From positions 4,257,630 through 4,321,629 of the forward strand of contig AP023240.1 of assembly GCA_016592635.1 (NCBI GenBank): a DNA stretch of 64,000 bases, written 5' to 3'. The notes under the pieces are model-generated. The model had not been told where the DNA came from and searched no databases. It saw only the letters and a program-made list of their open reading frames with translations. This stretch comes from Methyloprofundus sp. (GTDB lineage: Bacteria > Pseudomonadota > Gammaproteobacteria > Methylococcales > Methylomonadaceae). Shown piece after piece: positions 54,648 to 62,485 of this stretch (its first letter is position 1; each line of letters opens with the position of its first letter). The position numbers and the translations under genes were made by a program.

Positions 54648-54863
54648 ATGATTACTCTAGAACCACAACTTGAACAGCAATTAAAGAGTCTTGCCTCTAA
54701 AGAGGGGGTGAGTATCTCTGAGCTAATACAAAATCTATTTCTTGATTACCAGCTTAGGCAAGATGCACTTAATCGAGCCGATAGGTCTTATGCCGATTAT
54801 AAAAAAACGGGCGAGTCTATTTCTTTAGATCAGTTGATAAAAAATAATGAATTGGATAGTTAA
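54648..54863 (+). CDS. RHH-type antitoxin (RelB-like)
   Basis: A 71-residue antitoxin. The N-terminal ITLEPQLEQQLKSLASKEGV followed by SISELIQNLFLDY is a ribbon-helix-helix DNA-binding motif. The acidic/helical C-terminus (YADYKKTGESISLDQLIKN) would wrap the toxin. Its 3' end overlaps the toxin gene by 17 nt. It presumably autoregulates through palindromes in the upstream region, where two hairpins lie. Confidence 0.88.
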   Translation: MITLEPQLEQQLKSLASKEGVSISELIQNLFLDYQLRQDALNRADRSYADYKKTGESISLDQLIKNNELDS

Positions 54864-55113
54864 ATTTACTAAGCAGGCAGAAAAACAGTTTAATAAATTA
54901 GATCGTCCAATACAGCAACGTATTGCAAATTTTTTAAATCACCGCCTTAAATCATTAGATAACCCTAAACAAATAGGTAAGGCATTACAGGGAAACCTAG
55001 CAGATTATTGGTCTTATCGAGTTGGTGACTATAGATTACTGGTTGCTTTTGAAGATGAGTACTTAATTATTGTTGTTGCAGAACTTGCTCACAGACGGCA
55101 TGTTTATAAATAG
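54847..55113 (+). CDS. RelE/ParE-family toxin
   Basis: An 88-residue toxin of the RelE superfamily. The family pattern is clear: IVKFTKQAEKQFNKLDRPIQ, GNLADYWSYRVGDYRLLVAF and the C-terminal IVVAELAHRRHVYK with the H-R-R-x-V-Y signature of mRNA-cleaving members. The gene is complete, with catalytic-site basic residues kept. It is 88 bp from the trailer end of the smaller CRISPR array. Confidence 0.92.
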   Translation: MNWIVKFTKQAEKQFNKLDRPIQQRIANFLNHRLKSLDNPKQIGKALQGNLADYWSYRVGDYRLLVAFEDEYLIIVVAELAHRRHVYK

Positions 55114-55201
55114 CTTAAAAATAAGCGACTTTATCTGACCAATAGCAAATGCACCAATCGGTTGATTAATCCTTGGTGCATAATAAATTGCGTAGGGATT
55201 C

Positions 55202-56136
55202 TTTCTAAGCTTAAGCTTGCCTGTGCGGCAGTGAACGCTTATTTCAACGGTCAATTGTGGATATGAGTTTTCTAAGCTGCCTGTGCGGCAGTGAACGTGT
55301 CGCAAAATGGGGCTATAACAAAGTGATTTTTCTAAGCTGCCTGTGCGGCAGTGAACCGCATCGCAGCTCTTGCTCGACTGTGCTTATATTTCTAAGCTGC
55401 CTGTGCGGCAGTGAACCGGTTATTCAGTGAGTAATTTTTAACAAATATTTTCTAAGCTGCCTGTGCGGCAGTGAACAAGTAAGTACGACTATCAAAATCA
55501 CCTGCCGTTTTCTAAGCTGCCTGTGCGGCAGTGAACGCTTGTCAAACTGGCCCTCTTGAAGATGGTGGTTTCTAAGCTGCCTGTGCGGCAGTGAACAACT
55601 CTTACCAATTTTTACTACCAGCATGATTTTTCTAAGCTGCCTGTGCGGCAGTGAACGCTCAATGGGTGCCAGGTGTTGAAGAATTTAATTTCTAAGCTGC
55701 CTGTGCGGCAGTGAACCTTTGACTTGATCTTTAATGTCTAATGCTAACTTTCTAAGCTGCCTGTGCGGCAGTGAACAATGAAGTCATTATCTTATCCTGT
55801 TAGTAGCATTTCTAAGCTGCCTGTGCGGCAGTGAACAACTTTTGGTTGTATTATTTGGCAGGTAGTGCTTTCTAAGCTGCCTGTGCGGCAGTGAACTATA
55901 ATAGCTATAGCAAAACAGGTAACTAGATTTTCTAAGCTGCCTGTGCGGCAGTGAACGAGCAGAGGCTAACTGCTTTCGTAGTTCAAAATTTCTAAGCTGC
56001 CTGTGCGGCAGTGAACCTACAAAAAAAGCTAGATGGTTGGGACTATAATTTCTAAGCTGCCTGTGCGGCAGTGAACCTACAAAAAAAGCTAGCGTATTGG
56101 GACTATAATTTCTAAGCTGCCTGTGCGGCAGTGAAC
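55202..56136 (-). CRISPR. Type I-F CRISPR array 1: 16 repeats, 15 spacers
   Basis: Fifteen identical 28-bp repeats (first intact at 55269-55296, last at 56109-56136, strict 60-bp period, 32-nt spacers) plus one terminal variant at 55202-55236 that carries a 7-bp insertion TAAGCTT. The repeat read on the minus strand has the stem CTGCC/GGCAG and ends CTTAGAAA, which is type I-F. The leader lies at the right, so the array is transcribed leftward and the variant repeat is the old end. The two newest spacers are almost the same. Confidence 0.98.
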
Positions 56137-56269
56137 GCATTATAATCGAACAAAAAAACAGTTACAACAAAAGCTTATAGATAAAAACACGATTTTACCC
56201 AATAATTTACAGCCCATTGTAACCCATTGTTTTTATTTAATTGTTAAAGAGCTTAAAAAACTTTGGTTA
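56137..56269 (-). promoter_or_regulatory. Leader of array 1
   Basis: AT-rich region next to the newest spacer. GTTACAACAAAA begins exactly 24 nt from the array, the same offset as in leader 2 (59902). AAAGAGCTTAAAAAA near 56248 also matches AAAGAACGTAAAAAA in leader 2. The leader end is bounded by the stop codon of the kinase gene. Confidence 0.8.
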
Positions 56270-56854
56270 TTATTCTAAATAGCCATTCAGAATTATTTTT
56301 GCCCACTCTGGCAACTGAGATACTTTGTGTAAAAGTTGTCCATTATGTAGCTGTGCTACCTGCTTGAAGGGATTGTCTAGCCTTGAGTTATCCAGTAAAT
56401 AACAATGGTCACACAAGGGTAATGCTTGTTGAATATTTTGTAAGACTCTGGGGACACGGGTGATTATTTTATTTTCAGGCACATTATGCCCTCCTTCACT
56501 GACTCGTTGAGCAACACGTGCTTGGTTAAGTGAAATCGTACTCAAATGAATAAACACCAACACAACTTCATACCCCATCGTTTTTGCCTGTGCGATAAAA
56601 TCAATTTTAGATGGGTGTGAAAAAACAGTCTCAAAACAAAATGTACGGCCTTCTTCTAATAATTGCGTACGTATTTGCTCTATAATTTTTGCCGCCTCAT
56701 AGCTATGGATTTCAGGCTGATCGGGAAAAAGCTGTTTAGCAAGAATATCTGCATTAACGAACGGCAAGCCTTGTGGCTCAATCCGTGTTTTGTAAAAAGT
56801 GCTTTTGCCTACGCCATTACCACCAGCCAACACCCAGAGTTGCTTATTTTCCAA
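56270..56854 (-). CDS. Zeta-toxin-like P-loop kinase
   Basis: A 194-residue protein with Walker A VLAGGNGVGKSTFYK near the N-terminus, FVNADILAKQLFPD, FCFETVFSHPSK and VLVFIHLSTISLNQARVAQRV. This is the pattern of the zeta toxin / AAA kinase family that phosphorylates UDP-sugars or other small substrates. It starts with TTG after AAAGGA, 4 bp from the ParD-like gene, so the two form one unit. Residues NADI and the arginine-rich substrate region are kept, so it may be active. Confidence 0.88.
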   Translation of the reverse strand: MENKQLWVLAGGNGVGKSTFYKTRIEPQGLPFVNADILAKQLFPDQPEIHSYEAAKIIEQIRTQLLEEGRTFCFETVFSHPSKIDFIAQAKTMGYEVVLVFIHLSTISLNQARVAQRVSEGGHNVPENKIITRVPRVLQNIQQALPLCDHCYLLDNSRLDNPFKQVAQLHNGQLLHKVSQLPEWAKIILNGYLE

Positions 56855-56858
56855 TTCA

Positions 56859-57266
56859 CTATTCCTTTAGCTCAATAAACTCACCTTGTTGAAATTGCCC
56901 TGTTGTTATGTTGTCATTTTTATCTATTCTCTCCAAATAACCTAGGTGCTTCGTTGATGTCTGATAGCGAATAACACTATTGCTAACTTGATTAGATAAT
57001 TCTCCTGCTTTTCGGTCATTTTCAAGTGACTGAAAAATAATTTTAGGATCAATAGGTTTATGATAAACAGGCTCAGCCTTTATCATCGTTAACCCTGATG
57101 CCACTGAGAGCAGTACATCAGGATCTATATGCGATGCGACCTTCCGACCTAAATCAGCCCAATATTCAATTTGTTCAGCCGTACTGCGGTGAAACCGTTT
57201 TGCAGTGGATTCTGCCACTTGCATCAGCTCCGCCTGTAAACGAATCGGGGATGCAGATTTTGCCAT
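56859..57266 (-). CDS. ParD-like antitoxin
   Basis: A 135-residue protein of the ParD-like family. The N-terminus SASPIRLQAELMQVAESTAKR and then STAEQIEYWADLGRKV forms a ribbon-helix-helix-type DNA-binding segment found next to zeta-like kinases. The C-terminal half (RYQTSTKHLGYLERIDKN) is likely the toxin-binding part. It is followed after 4 bp by the kinase. The module lies between a truncated cas6f and the leader of array 1. Confidence 0.85.
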   Translation of the reverse strand: MAKSASPIRLQAELMQVAESTAKRFHRSTAEQIEYWADLGRKVASHIDPDVLLSVASGLTMIKAEPVYHKPIDPKIIFQSLENDRKAGELSNQVSNSVIRYQTSTKHLGYLERIDKNDNITTGQFQQGEFIELKE

Positions 57267-57319
57267 TTTTGAACCTCAAATTTAAATTAGGATACATCAA
57301 TTGTAGCAGATTGCTACAA

Positions 57320-57727
57320 TTAAAAACAAGGAACTGTGGCGGCTTTACTAAGCCCATAGCAATCGAACACCTCATCAACAGGAGAGTCAAAAAGCTCTTG
57401 TGCAATAAATAAACGAAATTTATTTTTTTTGCCTGTATCTGTTTGTTTCTGGCTTTCCATATGAATAAAAGGTAGTTTGCATTTCCTCTCTAAACCACTG
57501 TTCTTTCTGAATTCCAATATTTCATCAACAGACTTATTTAAATGATTCGCTAAACGCTCTGATTTTCTCAGCTCAGATTTAACAGATTTTCGTTTAAAAC
57601 AAGCATATTTATTAACTAATGGCGGTACACTTTTAATTGAAGTCGCATGTGTATAATCTGTTAAACGGTTTAACCACTTAGCAATATCAAGTTGCTCTAA
57701 TTGCACTTGCAGTGAACTTGCACATGC
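57320..57727 (-). pseudogene. Truncated second cas6f (csy4) without N-terminus
   Basis: The frame encodes about 135 residues that align with the last two thirds of Cas6f: AKWLNRLTDYTHATSIKSVP, a basic helix ACFKRKSVKSELRKSERLA, LPFIHMESQKQTD, RLFIAQELF and the diagnostic ending CYGLSKAATVPCF. The N-terminal about 65 residues with the catalytic histidine are absent; an in-frame stop lies at 57728-57730, followed by array 2. It is clearly diverged from the intact Cas6f at 60089. A GTG at 57706 could start translation, but the product would be inactive as a nuclease. Confidence 0.82.
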
Positions 57728-57749
57728 TTATTTATCGATTAGAAAGTAA

Positions 57750-59877
57750 TTTCTAAGCTGCCTGTGCGGCAGTGAACTCAGCACCTGGCAATACATCTTC
57801 CCCTTCTTTTTTCTAAGCTGCCTGTGCGGCAGTGAACTATGGTCGTACCGATGTGTTACCACAGGTATTTTTCTAAGCTGCCTGTGCGGCAGTGAACGCT
57901 ATGGCAATTTGCCTGCTGTTGGTGAAAATTTTCTAAGCTGCCTGTGCGGCAGTGAACACTTGATCCCATTCAAGCAAACATTTATTGCATTTCTAAGCTG
58001 CCTGTGCGGCAGTGAACTAAATGCTTTTTGCCTAGCCAAATCGGTTAAATTTCTAAGCTGCCTGTGCGGCAGTGAACTTGAAGGCGGTGATGTCGTTAGC
58101 GAGTACTGCTTTCTAAGCTGCCTGTGCGGCAGTGAACAAAAGCACTGCGCCTTTTAAGCATGATTTAGTTTTCTAAGCTGCCTGTGCGGCAGTGAACGGA
58201 TGCGTTTTGCGAGTATTGTCGGGTTGTTATTTCTAAGCTGCCTGTGCGGCAGTGAACAACAGATGACACAAAGACAGCAGTGATACTTTTTTCTAAGCTG
58301 CCTGTGCGGCAGTGAACTTGGTTGAAAAATTGGCAGCAGATAACAGTGATTTCTAAGCTGCCTGTGCGGCAGTGAACAGCAAAGCAGAGTCAATTAGGGC
58401 GTTGCATTTTTTCTAAGCTGCCTGTGCGGCAGTGAACGGATTTTAGGCAAAAAAATACCCGCATGGGGCTTTCTAAGCTGCCTGTGCGGCAGTGAACACA
58501 GGAACTTCACGCTTGACCAGTTTTGCAACTTTCTAAGCTGCCTGTGCGGCAGTGAACTCGCATGCGTTAATGCATCAAACGTACCCTTTTTTCTAAGCTG
58601 CCTGTGCGGCAGTGAACCCCCCGAATTAGCAACACGCGGAGCTGCTACATTTCTAAGCTGCCTGTGCGGCAGTGAACAAATTTAACTAAGGATGAAACTA
58701 TTTTCCTTTTTTCTAAGCTGCCTGTGCGGCAGTGAACTTTTTTTACACATATCTAAATAAGCGCTTAATTTTCTAAGCTGCCTGTGCGGCAGTGAACGAA
58801 ATACCACCCCAGTAATCATCAGACACAATTTTCTAAGCTGCCTGTGCGGCAGTGAACACGCCAAGATGAAATAATCCGACCAAGCACATTTTCTAAGCTG
58901 CCTGTGCGGCAGTGAACCAAGCTTAGATAATTGAGCCTGAATATCTAACTTTCTAAGCTGCCTGTGCGGCAGTGAACGGAATACTGGGCAAGTCGCCAGC
59001 ATTTAAATTTTTCTAAGCTGCCTGTGCGGCAGTGAACTGTTTGTCCTGCGCCACGTTCCATGTCATTTGTTTCTAAGCTGCCTGTGCGGCAGTGAACAAT
59101 AATGCAACTTTGGTGGACGAAGAGCTTATTTTCTAAGCTGCCTGTGCGGCAGTGAACTAGTACCAATAGCCCTAACGCAAAACTCATAATTTCTAAGCTG
59201 CCTGTGCGGCAGTGAACGGCAATAAAAATCGTAAGAAGAGGTGTTTAATTTTCTAAGCTGCCTGTGCGGCAGTGAACATTCTATACAGTCTGAAGTTTTT
59301 ACAGGTGATTTTCTAAGCTGCCTGTGCGGCAGTGAACCAGTTCAAAAAGAAAATTTATATCTAACATCTTTTCTAAGCTGCCTGTGCGGCAGTGAACAAT
59401 GTTTGCCTTTCAAATTTTTGACTAGGAAATTTCTAAGCTGCCTGTGCGGCAGTGAACGTGAGTTAATACAAAGTGAAAAAAATCGTACTTTTCTAAGCTG
59501 CCTGTGCGGCAGTGAACCTGATTTGTTGAAAACTACGATTTTTTGTGACTTTCTAAGCTGCCTGTGCGGCAGTGAACAAAATAACTTTCTGTAAGATGCT
59601 GATTTAATTTTTCTAAGCTGCCTGTGCGGCAGTGAACTTTTATACCAAGCGTAAACCATATTTTCCTTGTTTCTAAGCTGCCTGTGCGGCAGTGAACGAG
59701 CTGCCACCTTTTAATAATTTTAATTTATGTTTCTAAGCTGCCTGTGCGGCAGTGAACACCGTTATATCGTAACTTTTGTAGTTGCGGCATTTCTAAGCTG
59801 CCTGTGCGGCAGTGAACGTGGAACGGGAACGACCAACGGGTATTTGACTTTTCTAAGCTGCCTGTGCGGCAGTGAAC
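57750..59877 (-). CRISPR. Type I-F CRISPR array 2: 36 repeats, 35 spacers
   Basis: Thirty-six identical 28-bp repeats, period exactly 60 bp, all spacers 32 nt. The repeat is the same as in array 1. The leader lies at the right, next to cas6f, so the transcript runs leftward. No repeat has decayed, even at the old end, which touches the truncated cas6f. Spacers look unrelated to one another. Confidence 0.99.
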
Positions 59878-60017
59878 AGGAGTTTACAGTAAAAAATTTT
59901 AGTTACAACAAAAACTTAGGCTATTTTCTCCATTTTTACCAAAGAAAAATAGCCTGTTCATAACATATTGTTTTAATTGAATTTTTAAAGAACGTAAAAA
60001 ATAAAGGTCAAAACCAA
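59878..60017 (-). promoter_or_regulatory. Leader of array 2
   Basis: 140 bp between the newest repeat and a degenerate repeat. GTTACAACAAAA starts 24 nt from the array, as in leader 1. GGCTATTTTCTCC and GAAAAATAGCC at about 59919-59955 form an inverted repeat. It presumably contains the pre-crRNA promoter and integration signals. Confidence 0.82.
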
Positions 60018-60045
60018 TTCCTAAGCTGGCTCTGCGGCAGTAAAC
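60018..60045 (-). repeat. Degenerate solitary I-F repeat between cas6f and the leader
   Basis: 28 nt that match the array repeat at 24 positions, in the same orientation. The changes include two in the stem, which now reads CTGCC/GCCAG with one mismatch, and one in the handle (CTTAGGAA). It is separated from the array by the leader and from the cas6f stop by 43 bp. It may be a relic of an earlier array end, or half of a regulatory mini-array. Confidence 0.75.
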
Positions 60046-60088
60046 TATCGTGCAAAGTATAAAAAATACAATAAGAACTTAAGTTTTG

Positions 60089-60643
60089 CTACTCAAACCA
60101 AGGGATTGTTGCGGTTTTACTTAAACCAAATGAATCAAATTTACCTTCAATATTTGACTTAACAAGTTCTCCAAAAGCTATATAACGCCTATGCTTATGC
60201 CCATTGGATGAACTATCTAATTCAAGATAAGGGTTATCAAGCCCTTGCTGAAACATTTTGGCTTTATAGCCTTTAATCTCATCTGGCGAAATAGAGCCTC
60301 TTTTAATAAGCCGCTTTAATTTTGCTTCTGTCATATTGGATTGCTTACGGGAAATAGTTCTGTACACAACTTTATTTGGAATAGCTTGTATAGAACTGAC
60401 ATCGCAATAACTAATGAGACCACCTAGCCAGTTTTTGGCTTGTAACTCAATAAGCTTGGTTTCAGCGCCGTGGATTCTAATAACATGACCTAATTTAACT
60501 TTATAATGAGGAAAGCTAATACCAATATTAGTTGATTTTAATGTAAAGAGTACCTTATGAAACTTGGCATAAATTTTATTGCGCAAAAAATAAATGGGAA
60601 TATCTTCATCAGGCAGTAATTTTATATCTATATAATGCTTCAT
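60089..60643 (-). CDS. cas6f: Cas6f (Csy4) CRISPR RNA endonuclease
   Basis: Cuts pre-crRNA at the repeat hairpin and stays bound to the 3' stem-loop in type I-F. The 184 residues are full length. The catalytic histidine falls at position 29 (AKFHKVLF), as in Pseudomonas Csy4. An Arg/Lys-rich helix (RTISRKQSNMTEAKLKRLIK) inserts in the RNA groove, and Ser residues near 144-146 (ELDSSSNGHKHR) match the second catalytic site. The C-terminus is FDSFGLSKTATIPWFE. The ATG overlaps the cas7f stop. It looks functional even though cas7f upstream is broken. Confidence 0.95.
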   Translation of the reverse strand: MKHYIDIKLLPDEDIPIYFLRNKIYAKFHKVLFTLKSTNIGISFPHYKVKLGHVIRIHGAETKLIELQAKNWLGGLISYCDVSSIQAIPNKVVYRTISRKQSNMTEAKLKRLIKRGSISPDEIKGYKAKMFQQGLDNPYLELDSSSNGHKHRRYIAFGELVKSNIEGKFDSFGLSKTATIPWFE

Positions 60644-60852
60644 TTTGTACTCTCTCCAAAGACTCCTCCGCGTACTAATACAGCCATAACAAAATGTTCA
60701 TCCTCTTTGCTATCTAGTGGCTCATCACGAGCGAATTTATCAAACAAAGTATAAAAATTATCTTTTTTATCTTTGCGGTAAGCAATACCTAGGTTTGTTA
60801 CTGAGCCATAGGTTTCTATCGCTATCGCTCTACTATTATCGGTGTTTTTCAA
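60640..60852 (-). pseudogene. cas7f: cas7f (csy3), 3' fragment
   Basis: The last about 70 residues of Cas7f: IAIETYGSVTNLGIAYRKDK, FYTLFDKFARDE and the family end HFVMAVLVRGGVFGES. The codon after the IS junction is TTG. It continues the 5' fragment at 62486-63300, from which it is separated by the IS3-family element. Its stop overlaps the cas6f start. Confidence 0.93.
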
Positions 60853-60873
60853 GGCAGTTGTCGCCTAAATTTT

Positions 60874-61938
60874 TTAAGCAGCCTCTTTATTTTGCTCTGG
60901 ATTTAGCTCCACAGCACCTTCCGGCTCCCAGTTTCTTATACCTCCAGACCATCGTTCTGGATGCTCATTTCTTTTTTGTTGATACAGCACTTCTCGCTTC
61001 TTCAATATCTCAGCATCAAGCCCTTCATGTCTTTGGTTGGGTGTAACAAATTTGATTCGACTATGGCGATGCTCATTGTTGTACCAATACACAAAACCTT
61101 GTACCCATTGTCTTGCGCCCTCTAAAGAATCAAACCCTTCAGATGGCCACCGCGGGCAATATTTTACCGTTCTAAATAATGATTCGGAATACGGGTTGTC
61201 ATTACTGACCCGTGGTCGACTACGGGAACTAATGACACCCAAATCATGCATTTTTGCTTGCATGGTAAGGCTCTTCATTGGTGCACCATTATCCGAGTGT
61301 AAAACCAGATCCTGTTTTCTGCATTTTTCTGACCAAATGCTACGCTCCAGCAACTCTGCCGCCTGTTCTCCCGTTTCATTGGCATGCACTTCCCAGCCAA
61401 CCACTTTTCGACTGTATATGTCTTCTATCATATAGAGGTAATAATGCTGACCTATGACGGTGGTGGGTAAATAACTAATATCCCAGCTCCATACTTCATT
61501 AGCTTTCTTGGCCGTGTAACTTGTCGGTTTATTATGGCCATTTCTGACCTTTGCCTTTCCTCTGTGATGCAACATGCCTTCTTCCTTTAATACACGGTAA
61601 AAGCTTGATTCGGAAGCAATGTATTCTCCTCTGTCGGCCAATATCGGTACGATTTGACTGGGCGGCAATGAAGAAAACTCTTCCAAGTTACAGGTTTCAA
61701 TGATCAATTGCCTTTCCTCTGCGGTTAGCTTGTTGGTGGGCTCCGGGCGCTTCGCCATCGGGCGTTTATCTGCCGATATTTCACCTTCGGATTGCCATCG
61801 CTGCAACGTCCGCACTGATAGCCCTATGATCTCGCAAGCCTTATGTTTTCTTGCGCCTGCCAAAATGGCTTCATTAATCAATTCTTCATAGTGCTGCCTA
61901 TCAGCGAGTAAGGTCAATTGTCCTCGTCTTCTCCCCAA
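60874..61938 (-). CDS. IS3-family transposase OrfB
   Basis: A 354-residue integrase-fold protein. The DDE triad is visible: WSWDISYLPTTV (first Asp), VLHSDNGAPMKSLTM (second Asp) and NDNPYSESLFRTVKY (Glu). The N-terminal helix-turn-helix-like part (LSVRTLQRWQSEG) is followed by the conserved GKAKVRNGHNKPTSYTA. It overlaps orfA by 25 nt in the -1 frame and is probably made mostly as an OrfAB fusion. Confidence 0.95.
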   Translation of the reverse strand: MGRRRGQLTLLADRQHYEELINEAILAGARKHKACEIIGLSVRTLQRWQSEGEISADKRPMAKRPEPTNKLTAEERQLIIETCNLEEFSSLPPSQIVPILADRGEYIASESSFYRVLKEEGMLHHRGKAKVRNGHNKPTSYTAKKANEVWSWDISYLPTTVIGQHYYLYMIEDIYSRKVVGWEVHANETGEQAAELLERSIWSEKCRKQDLVLHSDNGAPMKSLTMQAKMHDLGVISSRSRPRVSNDNPYSESLFRTVKYCPRWPSEGFDSLEGARQWVQGFVYWYNNEHRHSRIKFVTPNQRHEGLDAEILKKREVLYQQKRNEHPERWSGGIRNWEPEGAVELNPEQNKEAA

Positions 61939-62411
61939 TAGGCATTGAACTTTTTTCTAAGCACCAGTAAGGCTGCCGTTTCTGCCAAGGCTTTTTCTTT
62001 TCTGTTGAGCTCTTTTTCTAACTCTTTTATCCGTTTTTTATCGGATTTAGTGGCTGCCTGCAGGGCCTTCTTGTTACCTGCCTGGCGTACATTACCTGCT
62101 ATGCACGCTTGCTTCCAAGTATTTATCTGCTCTGGATACAAACCTTTGCTTCGACAATATTCGCTTACTTCAATTTCAGATAAGGTCGCTATTTCTAAAA
62201 CGACTGCAAATTTTTCTTCCGCTGACCATTGTTCAGGGGGAATTTCTTTTGACACGGACAATCCTGATATTTTAAATTCTTCTTTCCATTTATAAAGCGT
62301 AGAAGGATTCATGCTTTCTTGTTTGGCAAACTGCCTGAGAGATAGTTCACTTTGATTCAGCTTTTTAATGATCGCTTCTTTAAACTGCTTTGAATAATGT
62401 TGAGTTCCCAT
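61914..62411 (-). CDS. IS3-family transposase OrfA
   Basis: A 165-residue protein with an N-terminal helix-turn-helix (QSELSLRQFAKQESMNPSTL), a second such region, and a coiled coil (KKRIKELEKELNRKEKALAE). In zero frame near its end lies A AAA AAG (61956-61950), a canonical -1 slippery heptamer. Slipping there enters the orfB frame and yields the full transposase. Confidence 0.92.
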   Translation of the reverse strand: MGTQHYSKQFKEAIIKKLNQSELSLRQFAKQESMNPSTLYKWKEEFKISGLSVSKEIPPEQWSAEEKFAVVLEIATLSEIEVSEYCRSKGLYPEQINTWKQACIAGNVRQAGNKKALQAATKSDKKRIKELEKELNRKEKALAETAALLVLRKKFNAYWGEDEDN

Positions 62412-62485
62412 TTGTTGTCATCATACCGCCCCCTGTTTAGTTATGAAATTAATTTGGGCGACAACTATCCTGACACAGGGGGTTA

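Larger units (their letters stand above)
60853..62485 (-). mobile_element. IS3-family insertion sequence inside cas7f
   Basis: About 1.63 kb with two transposase frames. Sub-terminal inverted repeats read AGTTGTCGCCTAAATT (left end) and AGTTGTCGCCCAAATT (complement of the right end). Both sides are flanked by TTGAAAA as read on the minus strand (60846-60852 and 62486-62492), which probably contains the target duplication; the exact ends are uncertain by a few bases. The element is in the same orientation as the cas genes. Both frames and the frameshift site are intact. Confidence 0.85.

Noticed and set aside
57728..57750. A full-length second cas6f reading through into array 2
   Set aside because: A stop codon at 57728-57730 and the repeat itself end the frame; the N-terminal third is absent.
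55787..59963. Several open frames with repeated peptides such as SLPHRQLRK, FLSCLCGSE and VHCRTGSLE on both strands
   Set aside because: They are translations of the 28-bp CRISPR repeat at 60-bp period (a multiple of three) and are not genes.
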